Assembly (NCBI GenBank): GCA_002717625.1
Contig: PBEF01000002.1
Coordinates: 189,338 to 253,337 of the forward strand
Reading direction: 5' to 3'
DNA from: Fidelibacterota bacterium
Lineage (GTDB): Bacteria > Fidelibacterota > Marinisomatia > SCGC-AAA003-L08 > D37C17
Length of the DNA: 64,000 bases
The notes under the pieces were generated by a model. The model was not told the DNA's origin. It saw only the letters and a list, made by a program, of their open reading frames with translations, and did not search any database. Positions 8,815-18,781 of the stretch are shown here, one piece after another. Both the position numbers and the translations under genes were made by a program. Positions within the stretch are counted from its first letter, which is position 1, and each line of letters opens with the position of its first letter.

Positions 8815-10675
8815 TAAAGACTATAAAATATTATCTAAAATTAATAATCCTAATGATTTAAAAGGTTTATCAATTGGTGATTTGAAATTACTATCAGACG
8901 ATGTATCAAATTATATTCATGATGTTATATCTAAGTTAGGTGGTCATTATTCTTCTCCGCTAGGAGTTATAGAATTAACTATAGCGCTTCATTATGTTTA
9001 TGACACCCCAAATGATAAAATTGTTTGGGATGTTGGCCATCAAGCCTATGCGCATAAAATATTGACTGAAAGAAGAGATGCTTTTTCTAAAATAAGGCAA
9101 TTTAAAGAAATAAGTGGTTTCTTAAAAATAGATGAAAGCTTATATGATTGTTATGGAGCTGGTCATACTAGTACATCTATATCTGCAGCTTTAGGGTTTG
9201 CGCATATGAGAGATATTGAGAAAAAAAAACATAATGTTCTTGCAGTCATTGGAGATGGAGCAATGACGGGAGGATTAGCATATGAAGGCTTGAATAATTT
9301 AGGTTATCATAGAACTCAATTAACAGTGGTTTTAAATGATAATTCTTTATCAATTTCAGAAAGTGTTGGAGCTTTATCAAAAGCTTTAACAAAGATCACA
9401 ACGAATCCAATTTATAATAAGTTAAGAGATAATATATGGGATGTATCTGGAAAGGTTCCTGTAATATCAAAATATATAAGAACCGCATTGAAGAAAACTG
9501 AAGAGGGTATGAAGGCAACCTTTACTCCAGGTGGTTTTTTTGAAGAATTAGGGATTCGCTATATAGGTCCTATTGATGGTCATAATATAGGTGAGCTGAT
9601 TAAAGTATTTGAATCAATCAAATCAATTGAGGGGCCTGTTTTATTACATGTTTATACCAATAAAGCAAAGAGAATAAAAGATTTCGGATCAGATGATGCA
9701 GTAAAATATTACAGCCTTTCACCAAAAGGGTCTACTAATAAAGAAAACACATATACCTTTTCAAATGTTTTCGGAAAGTCAATGCTAAATTTAGCTGATA
9801 ATAATAATTTTTTATGTGTTACTGCTGCAATGAAGGTTGGTACAGGATTAGCAGAGTTTGCAAAAAAATATAAGGATAGGCATATTGATGTTGCTATTGC
9901 AGAGCAGCATGCACTTACATATGCTTCTGGTATATCTGCTGCAGGAGGAGTCCCTGTTATTGCTATTTATTCAACATTTATTCAAAGGGCATATGATCAA
10001 ATTATACATGATATTGCACTGCAAAAATTACCTGCTGTTATATGTCTTGATAGATCCGGTCTTGTAGGAGCTGATGGACCAACACATCATGGCGTTTTTG
10101 ATATTCCCTTCTTAAGAGCTATTCCTAATATTATTGTTACGTCTCCTAAAGATGGATTTGAACTTCACGATTTGCTATATACTGCAATTAAGAGTAGAAA
10201 AATATTTTCTATTAGATATGGTAAGATTGATACGAATTATAGTGATGATTATAAACCTAAATTATTAAATATTGGTTCATGGGAATATTTGATTAAAGGT
10301 GATAGCATTATTTTATTGGCTGTAGGCTCAATGGTTGAAAGTGCACTTGAAATTTCTAGTCTATTTAGAAATAATGATAATTTAAATATAAGTGTAGTTA
10401 ATTGTAGGTTTGTTAAACCTCTTGATTATAAAATGCTAGATGAAATAAATAGTAAATATTCTTTTATATATACAATTGAAGAAGGTAATATATCAGGAGG
10501 TTTTGGTTCATCGGTATTAGAATATTTCTCTCAAAAGAAATATAATAGTTATGTTAAATTATTTGGTATAAGAGATGAATTTATTGATCATGGTTCTAGA
10601 ATGGAATTGTTAGACTCTATTGGTTTATCATCACAAAAAATGTACGAAGTTATTAAGGAAGAATATGAAAAATAA
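8807..10675 (+). CDS. dxs: 1-deoxy-D-xylulose-5-phosphate synthase
   Basis: DXS condenses pyruvate and glyceraldehyde 3-phosphate with thiamine diphosphate (TPP), starting the MEP isoprenoid pathway. The protein (622 residues from the ATG at 8807) shows the N-terminal catalytic His region LGGHYSSPLG and VWDVGHQAYAHK. The TPP/Mg2+ motif is GDGAMTGG followed by NDNSLSIS. The transketolase Pyr-domain glutamate is in VAIAEQHALTYASG, and the C-terminal domain is complete. An in-frame TTG at 8801 would add two residues and is less likely. The gene overlaps the pdxT end and the following mutase start. Since this genome has the PdxS/PdxT route, DXP is probably not needed here for vitamin B6. Confidence 0.97.
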   Translation: MNNKDYKILSKINNPNDLKGLSIGDLKLLSDDVSNYIHDVISKLGGHYSSPLGVIELTIALHYVYDTPNDKIVWDVGHQAYAHKILTERRDAFSKIRQFKEISGFLKIDESLYDCYGAGHTSTSISAALGFAHMRDIEKKKHNVLAVIGDGAMTGGLAYEGLNNLGYHRTQLTVVLNDNSLSISESVGALSKALTKITTNPIYNKLRDNIWDVSGKVPVISKYIRTALKKTEEGMKATFTPGGFFEELGIRYIGPIDGHNIGELIKVFESIKSIEGPVLLHVYTNKAKRIKDFGSDDAVKYYSLSPKGSTNKENTYTFSNVFGKSMLNLADNNNFLCVTAAMKVGTGLAEFAKKYKDRHIDVAIAEQHALTYASGISAAGGVPVIAIYSTFIQRAYDQIIHDIALQKLPAVICLDRSGLVGADGPTHHGVFDIPFLRAIPNIIVTSPKDGFELHDLLYTAIKSRKIFSIRYGKIDTNYSDDYKPKLLNIGSWEYLIKGDSIILLAVGSMVESALEISSLFRNNDNLNISVVNCRFVKPLDYKMLDEINSKYSFIYTIEEGNISGGFGSSVLEYFSQKKYNSYVKLFGIRDEFIDHGSRMELLDSIGLSSQKMYEVIKEEYEK

Positions 10676-12305
10676 TTCTTATAATAAATGGAAAGAAAAA
10701 TCTCAGTCATCTAAAACAAGAGATTATGATTTTAATACAATATCAGATAAAACTTTAGATATTCTTTATCATCCTGATTCAGTTAGTGATGAATTCTTAA
10801 ATAAAGTTAACTATCCAGGAGAGTTTCCATATACTAGAGGTATCCATGCAAATATGTATAGAGGAAAATTATGGACTATGCGACAATTTTCTGGTTTTGG
10901 TTCACCTGAGGATACTAATAATCGATATAAATTTTTATTAAATAATGGCCAGACAGGTTTATCTGTTGCATTTGATATGCCTACTTTAATGGGGTATGAT
11001 GCTGATGATGAGCTATCTGATGGTGAAGTAGGCCATTGTGGTGTTTCAATTAGCAGTTTAGATGATATGGAAATGTTATTTAAAGATATTGATTTGGATA
11101 AGATTAGTGTATCTATGACTATTAATGGACCTGCTGTTATAATTTTTGCATTTTATGTTGCATTAGCAATCAAAAGAGGTCTTGATATTTCCAAGCTTAA
11201 CGGAACATTACAAAATGATATATTAAAAGAGTATATTGCTCAAAAAGAATGGATTTATCCACCTAAAGAATCAATTAGGCTTATTGTAGATATGATAGAA
11301 TATTGTACTTCTAAAATGCCAAAATATAATACTATATCTGTTAGTGGCTATCATATTAGAGAGGCGGGATCTACTGCTGTTCAAGAATTAGCCTTTACTC
11401 TATCTAATGGTTTTGCATATTTAGATGCATGTATAGATAGAGGTATGAAAGTTGATCAAGTCGCTCCAAGATTATCATTCTTTTTTAATTCTCATTCAGA
11501 TTTTTTTGAAGAAATATGTAAATATAGAGCTGCTAGAAGGATATGGTCAAAAAAATTAAAAGAATATTATAATGCTAAAGATGAAAAGTCAATGAAGTTA
11601 CGCTTCCATACTCAAACAGCAGGTTTTTCTTTAACAGCTCAACAACCTGAAATAAATATAGCTAGAACAAGTTTTCAGGCTCTATCTGCTGTTTTAGGGG
11701 GAACTCAATCATTGCACACAAATTCAATGGATGAGACCTTAGCTCTTCCATCAGAAAAAGCAGCTGAAATTGCATTGCGTACACAGCAAATTTTAGCTTA
11801 TGAGACAGGAGTTGCTAATGTAGTTGATCCTCTTGGAGGTTCTTATTATGTAGAAGAATTGACTGATAATATAGAAAAAGAAGCAAATGAATATTTTGAA
11901 AAAATAGAAAGTATAGGTGGAGTTGTAAATGGTATTGAATCAGGATATTTTCAAAAAGAAATTGCAGATTCATCTTCTATGTATAATGATAAAATAGAAA
12001 AAAAAGAACGCTATATAGTTGGTGTGAACAAATTTATTAAAGAAGATGAAAATATTGAAATTCCTATTCTTGAAATAACAGATAAGGTTCAAGTAAAACA
12101 AATTAATAAATTGAATAAAATTAAATCTTCTAGAAATAATAAAGCTGTATCTGAAAAGTTAGAAAGAATAACTAAATCTTGTAATGGTACAGATAATTTG
12201 CTCCCCTTAATTATAGATGCTGCACTTGAGTATGCAACTTTAGGTGAAATTGTCAATGCTATGAAAACTGTATTTGGAGAATGGAATGAACAATCTATTA
12301 TATGA
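10665..12305 (+). CDS. B12-dependent acyl-CoA mutase large subunit (isobutyryl/methylmalonyl-CoA mutase type)
   Basis: This is the substrate-binding TIM-barrel subunit of an adenosylcobalamin-dependent acyl-CoA mutase (546 residues from the ATG at 10665). It has only the catalytic half: YTRGIHANMYRG, TMRQFSGFG, GLSVAFDMPTLMGYD, ISVSGYHIREAG (His230) and VLGGTQSLHTNSMDE. The cobalamin-binding domain (DxHxxG) is absent and must come from a separate small-subunit gene not in this window. The residue equivalent to Tyr89 of methylmalonyl-CoA mutase is Phe (F75). The position of Arg207, which holds the methylmalonyl carboxylate, is Gln (Q193, 37 residues before His230). Phe/Gln is the pattern of isobutyryl-CoA mutase. 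Databases may still label it methylmalonyl-CoA mutase. It overlaps dxs by 11 bases. Confidence 0.88.
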   Translation: MKNNSYNKWKEKSQSSKTRDYDFNTISDKTLDILYHPDSVSDEFLNKVNYPGEFPYTRGIHANMYRGKLWTMRQFSGFGSPEDTNNRYKFLLNNGQTGLSVAFDMPTLMGYDADDELSDGEVGHCGVSISSLDDMEMLFKDIDLDKISVSMTINGPAVIIFAFYVALAIKRGLDISKLNGTLQNDILKEYIAQKEWIYPPKESIRLIVDMIEYCTSKMPKYNTISVSGYHIREAGSTAVQELAFTLSNGFAYLDACIDRGMKVDQVAPRLSFFFNSHSDFFEEICKYRAARRIWSKKLKEYYNAKDEKSMKLRFHTQTAGFSLTAQQPEINIARTSFQALSAVLGGTQSLHTNSMDETLALPSEKAAEIALRTQQILAYETGVANVVDPLGGSYYVEELTDNIEKEANEYFEKIESIGGVVNGIESGYFQKEIADSSSMYNDKIEKKERYIVGVNKFIKEDENIEIPILEITDKVQVKQINKLNKIKSSRNNKAVSEKLERITKSCNGTDNLLPLIIDAALEYATLGEIVNAMKTVFGEWNEQSII

Positions 12306-13408
12306 AAAATAAACTGTTTACAATTGGGGTGGAAGAGGAGTATATGATTTGTAATCCTGAATCATACGATTTGTATGATAAGGCGAATGAGATCCTTTCT
12401 TTTTTAGATGAATCAGAGAAAGATAGATATTCCTATGAATTATTATTAAGTGAAATAGAGGCAAATACCCCTATATGTAATGATGTAGATGATGCTATTA
12501 TACAAATAATTAAAAATCGTAATAGATTGAAAGATATTGGAGAAAATCTAGATTTTAAAATAGGTATTAGTGGCACTCATCCAACAGCATTACCTGATGA
12601 GCAAAATTTTGTAAATAATGAATCTTATAATTGGGTTTCATCTCAATTGCGTGAGTATGCAAGGCAAAATATAACTTTTTCAACCCATGTTCATATTGGG
12701 TTAAATGATAATGATACTATTATTAAGGTTATGAACGCGTCAAATGCTTGGATCGCTCCATTAATAGCTCTATCTGTCAACTCCCCTTTTTTTGGTGGAA
12801 AAGAAACGGGTATGCAATCTTCTAGAACATTTCAATTTGGAATATTCCCTAGAACAAATATAATTCATAAGATAGATAACTCTGAAGAATATTTTAAGAT
12901 TGTTAATAACTTGAAGCTTTCAGGTGCAATAGCAAAACAAAGGCATATATGGTGGAAAATAAGACCTCATTTAAATTATAGTACAATAGAATTTAGGGTG
13001 TGTGATATACAAAGATCATTAATTAATACAAAAATGATTATTGCTATCACTCAAGCTTTAGTGCATAGAATATATATGGATATTGAAAAAAATAAAATTT
13101 TCAAAAATTATAATATGGAATACTTGAATGATGGAATTTGGAAAGCTGCTAAACTTGGAATATATGGTTCTATAGTATGCCCTTTGAAAGAAGACATTGT
13201 TAGCATGAAAGACGCAGTATATCGTATGTTGGATTATATACATTCATCATTAGTATATTTTGGTAATGAAAAAATCATTGAAAATGTTGAGAAGATTTTG
13301 GATGGAAAAACAGAATCTAAAGAGCAAATTGATATATACAATAAATTTGGTTTCTTAGGATTAAAAAAATTTTTAGTTGATTCTGTTGAATATAGTATTA
13401 AAGAATAA
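12302..13408 (+). CDS. Carboxylate-amine ligase, GCS2/YbdK family
   Basis: This 368-residue protein belongs to the glutamate-cysteine ligase type 2 family. The N-terminal FTIGVEEEYMICNP carries the metal-binding glutamates, followed by ELLLSEIEANTP, GTHPTALPDEQ, FSTHVHIGLND and the C-terminal IRPHLNYSTIEFRVCDIQRS. Such enzymes join a carboxylate to an amine using ATP. Only some YbdK-type members make gamma-glutamylcysteine, and that weakly in E. coli, so the physiological product is unknown. It overlaps the mutase gene by 4 bases (ATGA) and is followed by the type II GAPDH gene. Confidence 0.82.
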   Translation: MKNKLFTIGVEEEYMICNPESYDLYDKANEILSFLDESEKDRYSYELLLSEIEANTPICNDVDDAIIQIIKNRNRLKDIGENLDFKIGISGTHPTALPDEQNFVNNESYNWVSSQLREYARQNITFSTHVHIGLNDNDTIIKVMNASNAWIAPLIALSVNSPFFGGKETGMQSSRTFQFGIFPRTNIIHKIDNSEEYFKIVNNLKLSGAIAKQRHIWWKIRPHLNYSTIEFRVCDIQRSLINTKMIIAITQALVHRIYMDIEKNKIFKNYNMEYLNDGIWKAAKLGIYGSIVCPLKEDIVSMKDAVYRMLDYIHSSLVYFGNEKIIENVEKILDGKTESKEQIDIYNKFGFLGLKKFLVDSVEYSIKE

Positions 13409-13422
13409 TAAAGGGAGGGAGT

Positions 13423-14490
13423 ATGTCGAGACGTATAGTCCATGTTATAGGTACAGGTACAATAGGAGAGCCTTTAATAGGTCTTCTTTGTAATTTTAAA
13501 AATGATTTAGGTATAGATGAAGTTACATTTAATAAATATACTCCATTAACTACTGATAGATCAAAAGTTGCGAATTTATTAAAAAGGGGAGCTAGACTAT
13601 CAACTAATGAAGATAAAATTGATGGGTTTAATAATATAGGCTTAAAAGCAGAATTTACATCTGAAGAAGCTATAAAGCGAGCATCTGTAGTTATAGATTG
13701 TACTCCTAGTGGTTTTGGGCATAAAAACAAAAAAGATTTTTATGATAAACATTTAGATTCTACTCTTGGATTTGTTGCTCAAGGAAGCGAATTTGGATTT
13801 GGCAAGATGTATGCAAGAGGAATTAATGATTCAATTCTTGATCATGAAAAAGATAAATTTATTCAAGTTGTTTCTTGTAATACACATAATTTGTCAACAA
13901 TAGTAAAAACCTTGGCACTATCTGAAGGTAATGATAACCTAATTGAAGGAAGATTTAATTTGATTAGAAGAGCAAATGATTTAAGTCAGACTTCTAGTTT
14001 TGTGCCTTCTCCTCAAGTTGGAAAGCATGGAGATGATGTGTTTGGAACGCATCATGCAAGAGATGCACATTTATTATTTGATACAATGAATATAAAGTTA
14101 GATCTTTTTTCTTCAGCTATGAAAATCAACTCACAGTATATGCATATTCAACATTTTTATTTAAAATTAAAGAATAAAACAACTATGCAATCTATTTTAT
14201 CTAAATTTGAATCTAATGATAGAATTGCTTTAACAGATAAAGTAAACGCAAATGAAGTTTTTTCATTTGGTCGTGATCATGGGCATTTTGGAAGAATATT
14301 AAATCAATCTGTTGTATCAGTTCCTTCATTGAATTTGAGAAATGGAAATGAAATTACTGGGTTTTGTTTTACTCCTCAAGACGGAAATTCATTATTAAGT
14401 TCTATAGCTATAACTGAATGGTTTTTATATCCTCATTCATATGAAGATAAAATTCAATGCTTAAAACCTTTGTTTTTTGATGAGGTATAG
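13423..14490 (+). CDS. Type II (archaeal-type) glyceraldehyde-3-phosphate dehydrogenase homologue
   Basis: This 355-residue protein resembles the archaeal-type NAD(P)-dependent GAPDH, not the common bacterial GapA. It has an N-terminal nucleotide-binding GTGTIGEPL, VVIDCTPSGFGHKNK, the catalytic cysteine C152 in VVSCNTHNLSTI, and the stretches HHARDAHLLFDTMNI and MHIQHFYLKLK. These appear in the same order as in the archaeal enzymes. A strong ribosome binding site (AAGGGAGGG) precedes the ATG, unlike most genes in the block. It could serve glycolysis or gluconeogenesis, or act on a related aldehyde. Presence of a classical gapA elsewhere in the genome cannot be judged. Confidence 0.75.
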   Translation: MSRRIVHVIGTGTIGEPLIGLLCNFKNDLGIDEVTFNKYTPLTTDRSKVANLLKRGARLSTNEDKIDGFNNIGLKAEFTSEEAIKRASVVIDCTPSGFGHKNKKDFYDKHLDSTLGFVAQGSEFGFGKMYARGINDSILDHEKDKFIQVVSCNTHNLSTIVKTLALSEGNDNLIEGRFNLIRRANDLSQTSSFVPSPQVGKHGDDVFGTHHARDAHLLFDTMNIKLDLFSSAMKINSQYMHIQHFYLKLKNKTTMQSILSKFESNDRIALTDKVNANEVFSFGRDHGHFGRILNQSVVSVPSLNLRNGNEITGFCFTPQDGNSLLSSIAITEWFLYPHSYEDKIQCLKPLFFDEV

Positions 14491-14501
14491 CATTTATTTT
14501 G

Positions 14502-15512
14502 ATGATTTTAAAACATGTATCTGATAACCTTAATCCTTATTTAAAAGAAAATGGTAATAATAAATTAGTATTAGGAGTATCAGGAGGCGTTGATAGTATT
14601 GTTTTGCTTGATGTTTTAAATAAGCTTAAAGAACAATATTGCATATCGATTAGCTTAATTCATATTAACTATGGTATTCATCCAAAAGCACAATTAGCAG
14701 AAGATTTGTGCTATGACTTAGCATCAAAATATAATATTGATATAGCATCAAAAGCAGTAGACTTAAAAAGTTCTAATTTTGAAGCTAGTGCGCGAGATTT
14801 TAGATATAATATGTTTAATGAATATTCTAAAAAAAATAGTATTGATTATATCCTTACAGCTCATCATAAAGACGATCAGATTGAAACATTACAGATGAAA
14901 TTTCTAGATGGTTCAGATTGGGTATCTTTTTTAGGAATAAGAAAAAAATATGGTAATATTATAAGGCCTATGTTAAATATAACTAAGAAAGAAATATTAA
15001 TGTATGCTAATAATCAAGCATTATCATGGATAGAAGATTCTTCTAATACAAATATAAATTATAGGCGAAATAATATAAGATTAAATGTTATCCCTGAAAT
15101 AATAAAAAATAATCCAGGTCATATTGATGAGCTTATGCAAAAGCATTATAATGCTATAAAAAAAATATCATTATTAAAAGATAAAATGATTTTTTTTAGG
15201 AATGAGTATATAATAGAATCACATCCTGGATGTATCATTATTTCAAATAAAGTGATAGATATTGAGGATAGAATAAGCTTTAAAATATTTTATCAAGACC
15301 TATGTCAAAAATATTTTAATTGTGGTTTGTATTCTACTAAAAAACATTGGAAGCAATTTTATCTTTTTGTTTTAAATTCAAGGGTTCATTCTTTATTTGA
15401 TTTAAATAAAGATATAAGAATTATAAAGAAAAAAGAATTCCATTATATTTATACAAACAATTTACCCTTAAGTAAAATTAATAAAATTATTAAACAAAAT
15501 GAATATCATTAA
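14502..15512 (+). CDS. tilS: tRNA(Ile)-lysidine synthase
   Basis: TilS modifies C34 of the CAU-anticodon isoleucine tRNA to lysidine so that it reads AUA. The protein (336 residues from the ATG) has the N-type ATP-pyrophosphatase P-loop GVSGGVDSIVLLD. It also shows SLIHINYGIHPKA, the family motif TAHHKDDQIET and WIEDSSNTNINYRRNNIR, with a shortened C-terminal region. The ORF opens with TTG then ATG (14499, 14502); I take the ATG. The order tilS-hpt-ftsH is widely conserved in bacteria and supports the call. The 3' end overlaps hpt by 14 bases. Confidence 0.95.
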   Translation: MILKHVSDNLNPYLKENGNNKLVLGVSGGVDSIVLLDVLNKLKEQYCISISLIHINYGIHPKAQLAEDLCYDLASKYNIDIASKAVDLKSSNFEASARDFRYNMFNEYSKKNSIDYILTAHHKDDQIETLQMKFLDGSDWVSFLGIRKKYGNIIRPMLNITKKEILMYANNQALSWIEDSSNTNINYRRNNIRLNVIPEIIKNNPGHIDELMQKHYNAIKKISLLKDKMIFFRNEYIIESHPGCIIISNKVIDIEDRISFKIFYQDLCQKYFNCGLYSTKKHWKQFYLFVLNSRVHSLFDLNKDIRIIKKKEFHYIYTNNLPLSKINKIIKQNEYH

Positions 15513-16026
15513 ATATAAAGAATCTATATTTGAAAAATACATCTCTAATTCAGAGATAATTGATAGATGTCAAATTATTGGAGAAGAACTTAATGACAAA
15601 TATCTTAAAGAAGAGGTTGTCCTCTTAGGTTTGTTAGATGGTTGCTTACCATTTATGAAAGATTTATCAAAATTTTTAAAATTTAACTTTAAACCTTGTT
15701 TTGTTAAAATTTCATCATATAAGGGGTTTGAGTCTGGAGATATAAAACTTGAATCTTCATTAAATGAAAGCGATATTTACAATAAAAATGTTATCGTAAT
15801 TGATGATATAATAGATACAGGTAAAACTATTTGCTATATAAGGTCATACTTAGAAAATTTGCAAGCAAAAAAAATTAAAATTGCTTCATTGTTAGTAAAA
15901 GATAGTTCTCTTAAATTAACAGATTGGTTTGGATTCAAAATTGATGATGAATTTGTTATAGGCTATGGTATGGATCTAGATAATCAGTTTAGAGATTTAA
16001 AACATATATATATAAAGAAAGTGTAA
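15499..16026 (+). CDS. hpt: Hypoxanthine phosphoribosyltransferase
   Basis: This purine-salvage enzyme makes IMP (and often GMP) from the base and PRPP. The 175-residue type I phosphoribosyltransferase has the PRPP-binding loop VIVIDDIIDTGKT at about residues 95-107, the N-terminal VVLLGLLDGCLPFMKDL, and the C-terminal FVIGYGMDLDNQFRDL that contacts the base. It sits between tilS and ftsH, as in many bacteria, overlapping both. Confidence 0.94.
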   Translation: MNIIKYKESIFEKYISNSEIIDRCQIIGEELNDKYLKEEVVLLGLLDGCLPFMKDLSKFLKFNFKPCFVKISSYKGFESGDIKLESSLNESDIYNKNVIVIDDIIDTGKTICYIRSYLENLQAKKIKIASLLVKDSSLKLTDWFGFKIDDEFVIGYGMDLDNQFRDLKHIYIKKV

Positions 16027-17966
16027 TGAGTAAAAAAAATAAAAATAAAATAACTAAAAATTTAATTAATAATTTCATTCTTTGGACTTTAATTATTGTG
16101 ATTTCAATTACTATGTTGAATTATTTTGATTTAAGTAAAAAGAGTCGGAATATTCCTTATTCTACATTCCTAGAATTATTAAATGATAATAGTCTTAATC
16201 GAAATATTTCCAAAGCTGTTATAACAGGTAATGATTTGGTTGCAGATTGTGATCCTGGATGTGTTTTATCTGGATATGATGAACCAATAAAAGTATTTAA
16301 TGTTGTATTGCCGAATATTACTATAGATAAAGTTGATGAATGGAATCAAATGTTGGGTTCAAATGTACAGATAGAAATTAGAAAAAACAGTCCTAGCGCT
16401 ATGGATTATTTGTTTCAATTTTCTCCATGGTTATTAATTATTGCATTTTGGTTTTTTATTATGAGACGTATGCAGGGAGGAGGAGGTCAGGGTGGTATAT
16501 TTTCATTTGCCAAAAGTAAGGCTAGAATCATATCTCCAGATAAGCCTAAAGTTATGTTTAAAGATGTTGCAGGATGCGAAGAGGCAAAAACAGAACTGCA
16601 AGAGATTGTAGGCTTTTTGAAAAGTCCTAAAAAATATTCAAGTATAGGGGCAAAGATTCCACGAGGAGCTCTGTTATTAGGTCCTCCAGGAACAGGAAAA
16701 ACTTTATTAGCAAAAGCTGTTTCGGGTGAAGCCAAAGTTCCTTTTTTTACTATTAGTGGAGCAGAATTTGTTGAAATGTTTGTTGGTGTTGGTGCTAGCA
16801 GAGTCAGGGACTTGTTTGATCAAGCAAAGAAGAATTCTCCTAGTATAATATTTATTGATGAAATAGATGCTGTTGGTAGACATCGCGGTGCAGGTCTTGG
16901 AGGAGGGCATGATGAAAGAGAGCAAACTTTAAATCAGATTTTAGTTGAAATGGATGGCTTTGATACTAAATCAAATGTAATTTTATTAGCAGCTACTAAT
17001 AGGCCTGATGTATTGGATAAGGCTTTATTGAGGCCAGGTCGTTTTGATAGACAGATAGTCGTTGATACTCCTGATTTAGCTGGACGTGAAGCAATATTGA
17101 AAATCCATACTCGCAAAGTTCCTTTGAGTAAAGATGTTAATTTAAAAACTATAGCTAAAGGTACTCCTGGACTTGCAGGTGCAGATTTAGAAAATTTAGT
17201 TAATGAATCAGCTTTGTTAGCTGCACGAAATAATAAAAAAACTATATCTATGGTTGATTTTGAAAATGCTAAAGATAAGGTGATGATGGGTATAGAAAGA
17301 AAAAGTATGGTTTTAACTCCGTCAGATAAAAAAATTATAGCCTATCATGAGGCAGGTCATGCTCTTGTTGCTTATCATACAAAAGGAGCAGATCCAGTCC
17401 ATAAAATTACAATTATTCCCCGAGGACAAGCCCTTGGTATTACTGCTCAAATTCCTGAGATAGAAAGGTTTAATTATTCTAAAACCTATATGCTTGGGAG
17501 ATTGAATATTTTAATGGGAGGAAGGTGTGCTGAAAAATTAATATTTCATGATACTACAACTGGTGCAGGTAATGATATTGAAGTAGCTACTAATATAGCT
17601 CGTAAGATGGTTTGTGATTGGGGTATGAGTGATAAAATTGGTCCCTTGAAATTTGGTAAAAAAGATGAAGAAGTATTCTTAGGTAAAGAATTATCACAGC
17701 AAAAAAACTACAGTGAAGAAAAATCTATATTAATAGATAGTGAAATTAGTTCATTGGTAAAAAATGCAGAATCAGAAGCAGATGATATACTATCTAAATT
17801 TAGATATCAGTTAGATGATATTGCTCATGAATTATTAGAAAAAGAAACAATTTCAGGTGATCGTATGCGTGCTATTATAGAATCTGATGATTTTAGACTA
17901 TCTTCTGAGCCTATTAATAAAAAATCTGAAACTGCTACTTCTAGAAGAAGAAAAAATAAGCCTTAA
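16026..17966 (+). CDS. ftsH: ATP-dependent zinc metalloprotease FtsH
   Basis: FtsH is a membrane-anchored AAA+ protease that degrades misfolded membrane proteins and regulators. The 646-residue protein has two N-terminal membrane helices (about residues 14-33 and 135-147) flanking a periplasmic domain. The cytosolic AAA module follows, with Walker A GPPGTGKT (219-226), Walker B IIFIDEID and the arginine-finger region RPGRFDRQ. The zinc-protease motif is HEAGH (441-445), with the third ligand region in AGNDIEVAT. Length is normal. The start overlaps the hpt stop by one base (TAATG). Confidence 0.98.
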   Translation: MSKKNKNKITKNLINNFILWTLIIVISITMLNYFDLSKKSRNIPYSTFLELLNDNSLNRNISKAVITGNDLVADCDPGCVLSGYDEPIKVFNVVLPNITIDKVDEWNQMLGSNVQIEIRKNSPSAMDYLFQFSPWLLIIAFWFFIMRRMQGGGGQGGIFSFAKSKARIISPDKPKVMFKDVAGCEEAKTELQEIVGFLKSPKKYSSIGAKIPRGALLLGPPGTGKTLLAKAVSGEAKVPFFTISGAEFVEMFVGVGASRVRDLFDQAKKNSPSIIFIDEIDAVGRHRGAGLGGGHDEREQTLNQILVEMDGFDTKSNVILLAATNRPDVLDKALLRPGRFDRQIVVDTPDLAGREAILKIHTRKVPLSKDVNLKTIAKGTPGLAGADLENLVNESALLAARNNKKTISMVDFENAKDKVMMGIERKSMVLTPSDKKIIAYHEAGHALVAYHTKGADPVHKITIIPRGQALGITAQIPEIERFNYSKTYMLGRLNILMGGRCAEKLIFHDTTTGAGNDIEVATNIARKMVCDWGMSDKIGPLKFGKKDEEVFLGKELSQQKNYSEEKSILIDSEISSLVKNAESEADDILSKFRYQLDDIAHELLEKETISGDRMRAIIESDDFRLSSEPINKKSETATSRRRKNKP

Positions 17967-17969
17967 TAA

Positions 17970-18767
17970 TTGACTCTATACTTTAAAAAGCCTATTGTAA
18001 TGGGTATATTGAATCTTACGCCAGATTCCTTTTATGATGGTGTTAAGGATTTAGACTTAATCTCATTAGAAAAAAAAGTAAAAAAAAATAAATATGCGGA
18101 TATTATTGATGTCGGGGCTGAATCTACACGTCCTTTTTCTGATTCAATAACTTCAGAAGAAGAAATAGAAAGACTCTCTATTTTTATGGATATTAAAGAT
18201 AGTATTAAGCAAAAGCTATCTATAGATTCTTATAAATATGACGTAATTAAATATGCTCTTGATAATGGTTTTAATATTATTAATGATATATCTGGAGGAG
18301 GAGATAAAAATTGTAATATAGGTTTAGCTGCAGAGTATGGTGTCCCAATTATTATTATGCATATGCAAGGTAATCCTAGAACAATGCAGATTAAACCAAA
18401 ATATGATAACCTTATTGATGATATTTTATTCTTTTTTAACTCTAAAATTAAAATCATGAAAAATGAATTTGATTTATCAGATGAACAAATCATTATAGAT
18501 CCAGGTATAGGATTTGGAAAAAGTATACAAGACAACTATTCTATTATAGACAATATATATCGATTTAAAGATTTAGGGTTCCCTCTTTTAATTGGACTAT
18601 CAAGAAAATCCTTTTTATCTATTGATGGGGATCTTCCACAAGAGCGAAAAAAAGCAAGCTTACAAATGCAGTCTATAGCTATGTATAATGGCGCTGATTA
18701 TATTAGGACTCACGATGTTTATGATACATATCAATCGGTAAGAATTATTGATAGATTTAAAAAATAG
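17970..18767 (+). CDS. folP: Dihydropteroate synthase
   Basis: FolP joins p-aminobenzoate to dihydropterin pyrophosphate in folate synthesis. The 265-residue TIM barrel has the signatures MGILNLTPDSFYDG (residues 11-24) and DVGAESTRPFSD, the pterin-site Asp in ISIDSYKYDV-like QKLSIDSYKYDV, NDISGGG, and IIDPGIGFGKS with the downstream GLSRKSF. Translation starts at TTG (17970), 3 bases after ftsH; no ATG precedes the conserved core. It lies within the tilS-hpt-ftsH-folP cluster seen in many bacteria. Confidence 0.94.
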   Translation: MTLYFKKPIVMGILNLTPDSFYDGVKDLDLISLEKKVKKNKYADIIDVGAESTRPFSDSITSEEEIERLSIFMDIKDSIKQKLSIDSYKYDVIKYALDNGFNIINDISGGGDKNCNIGLAAEYGVPIIIMHMQGNPRTMQIKPKYDNLIDDILFFFNSKIKIMKNEFDLSDEQIIIDPGIGFGKSIQDNYSIIDNIYRFKDLGFPLLIGLSRKSFLSIDGDLPQERKKASLQMQSIAMYNGADYIRTHDVYDTYQSVRIIDRFKK

Positions 18768-18781
18768 GTATAAATTCTTTT

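Noticed and set aside
13398..13730. 110-residue minus-strand ORF over the start of the type II GAPDH gene
   Set aside because: Antisense shadow of a gene with clear family motifs and a strong ribosome binding site on the plus strand.
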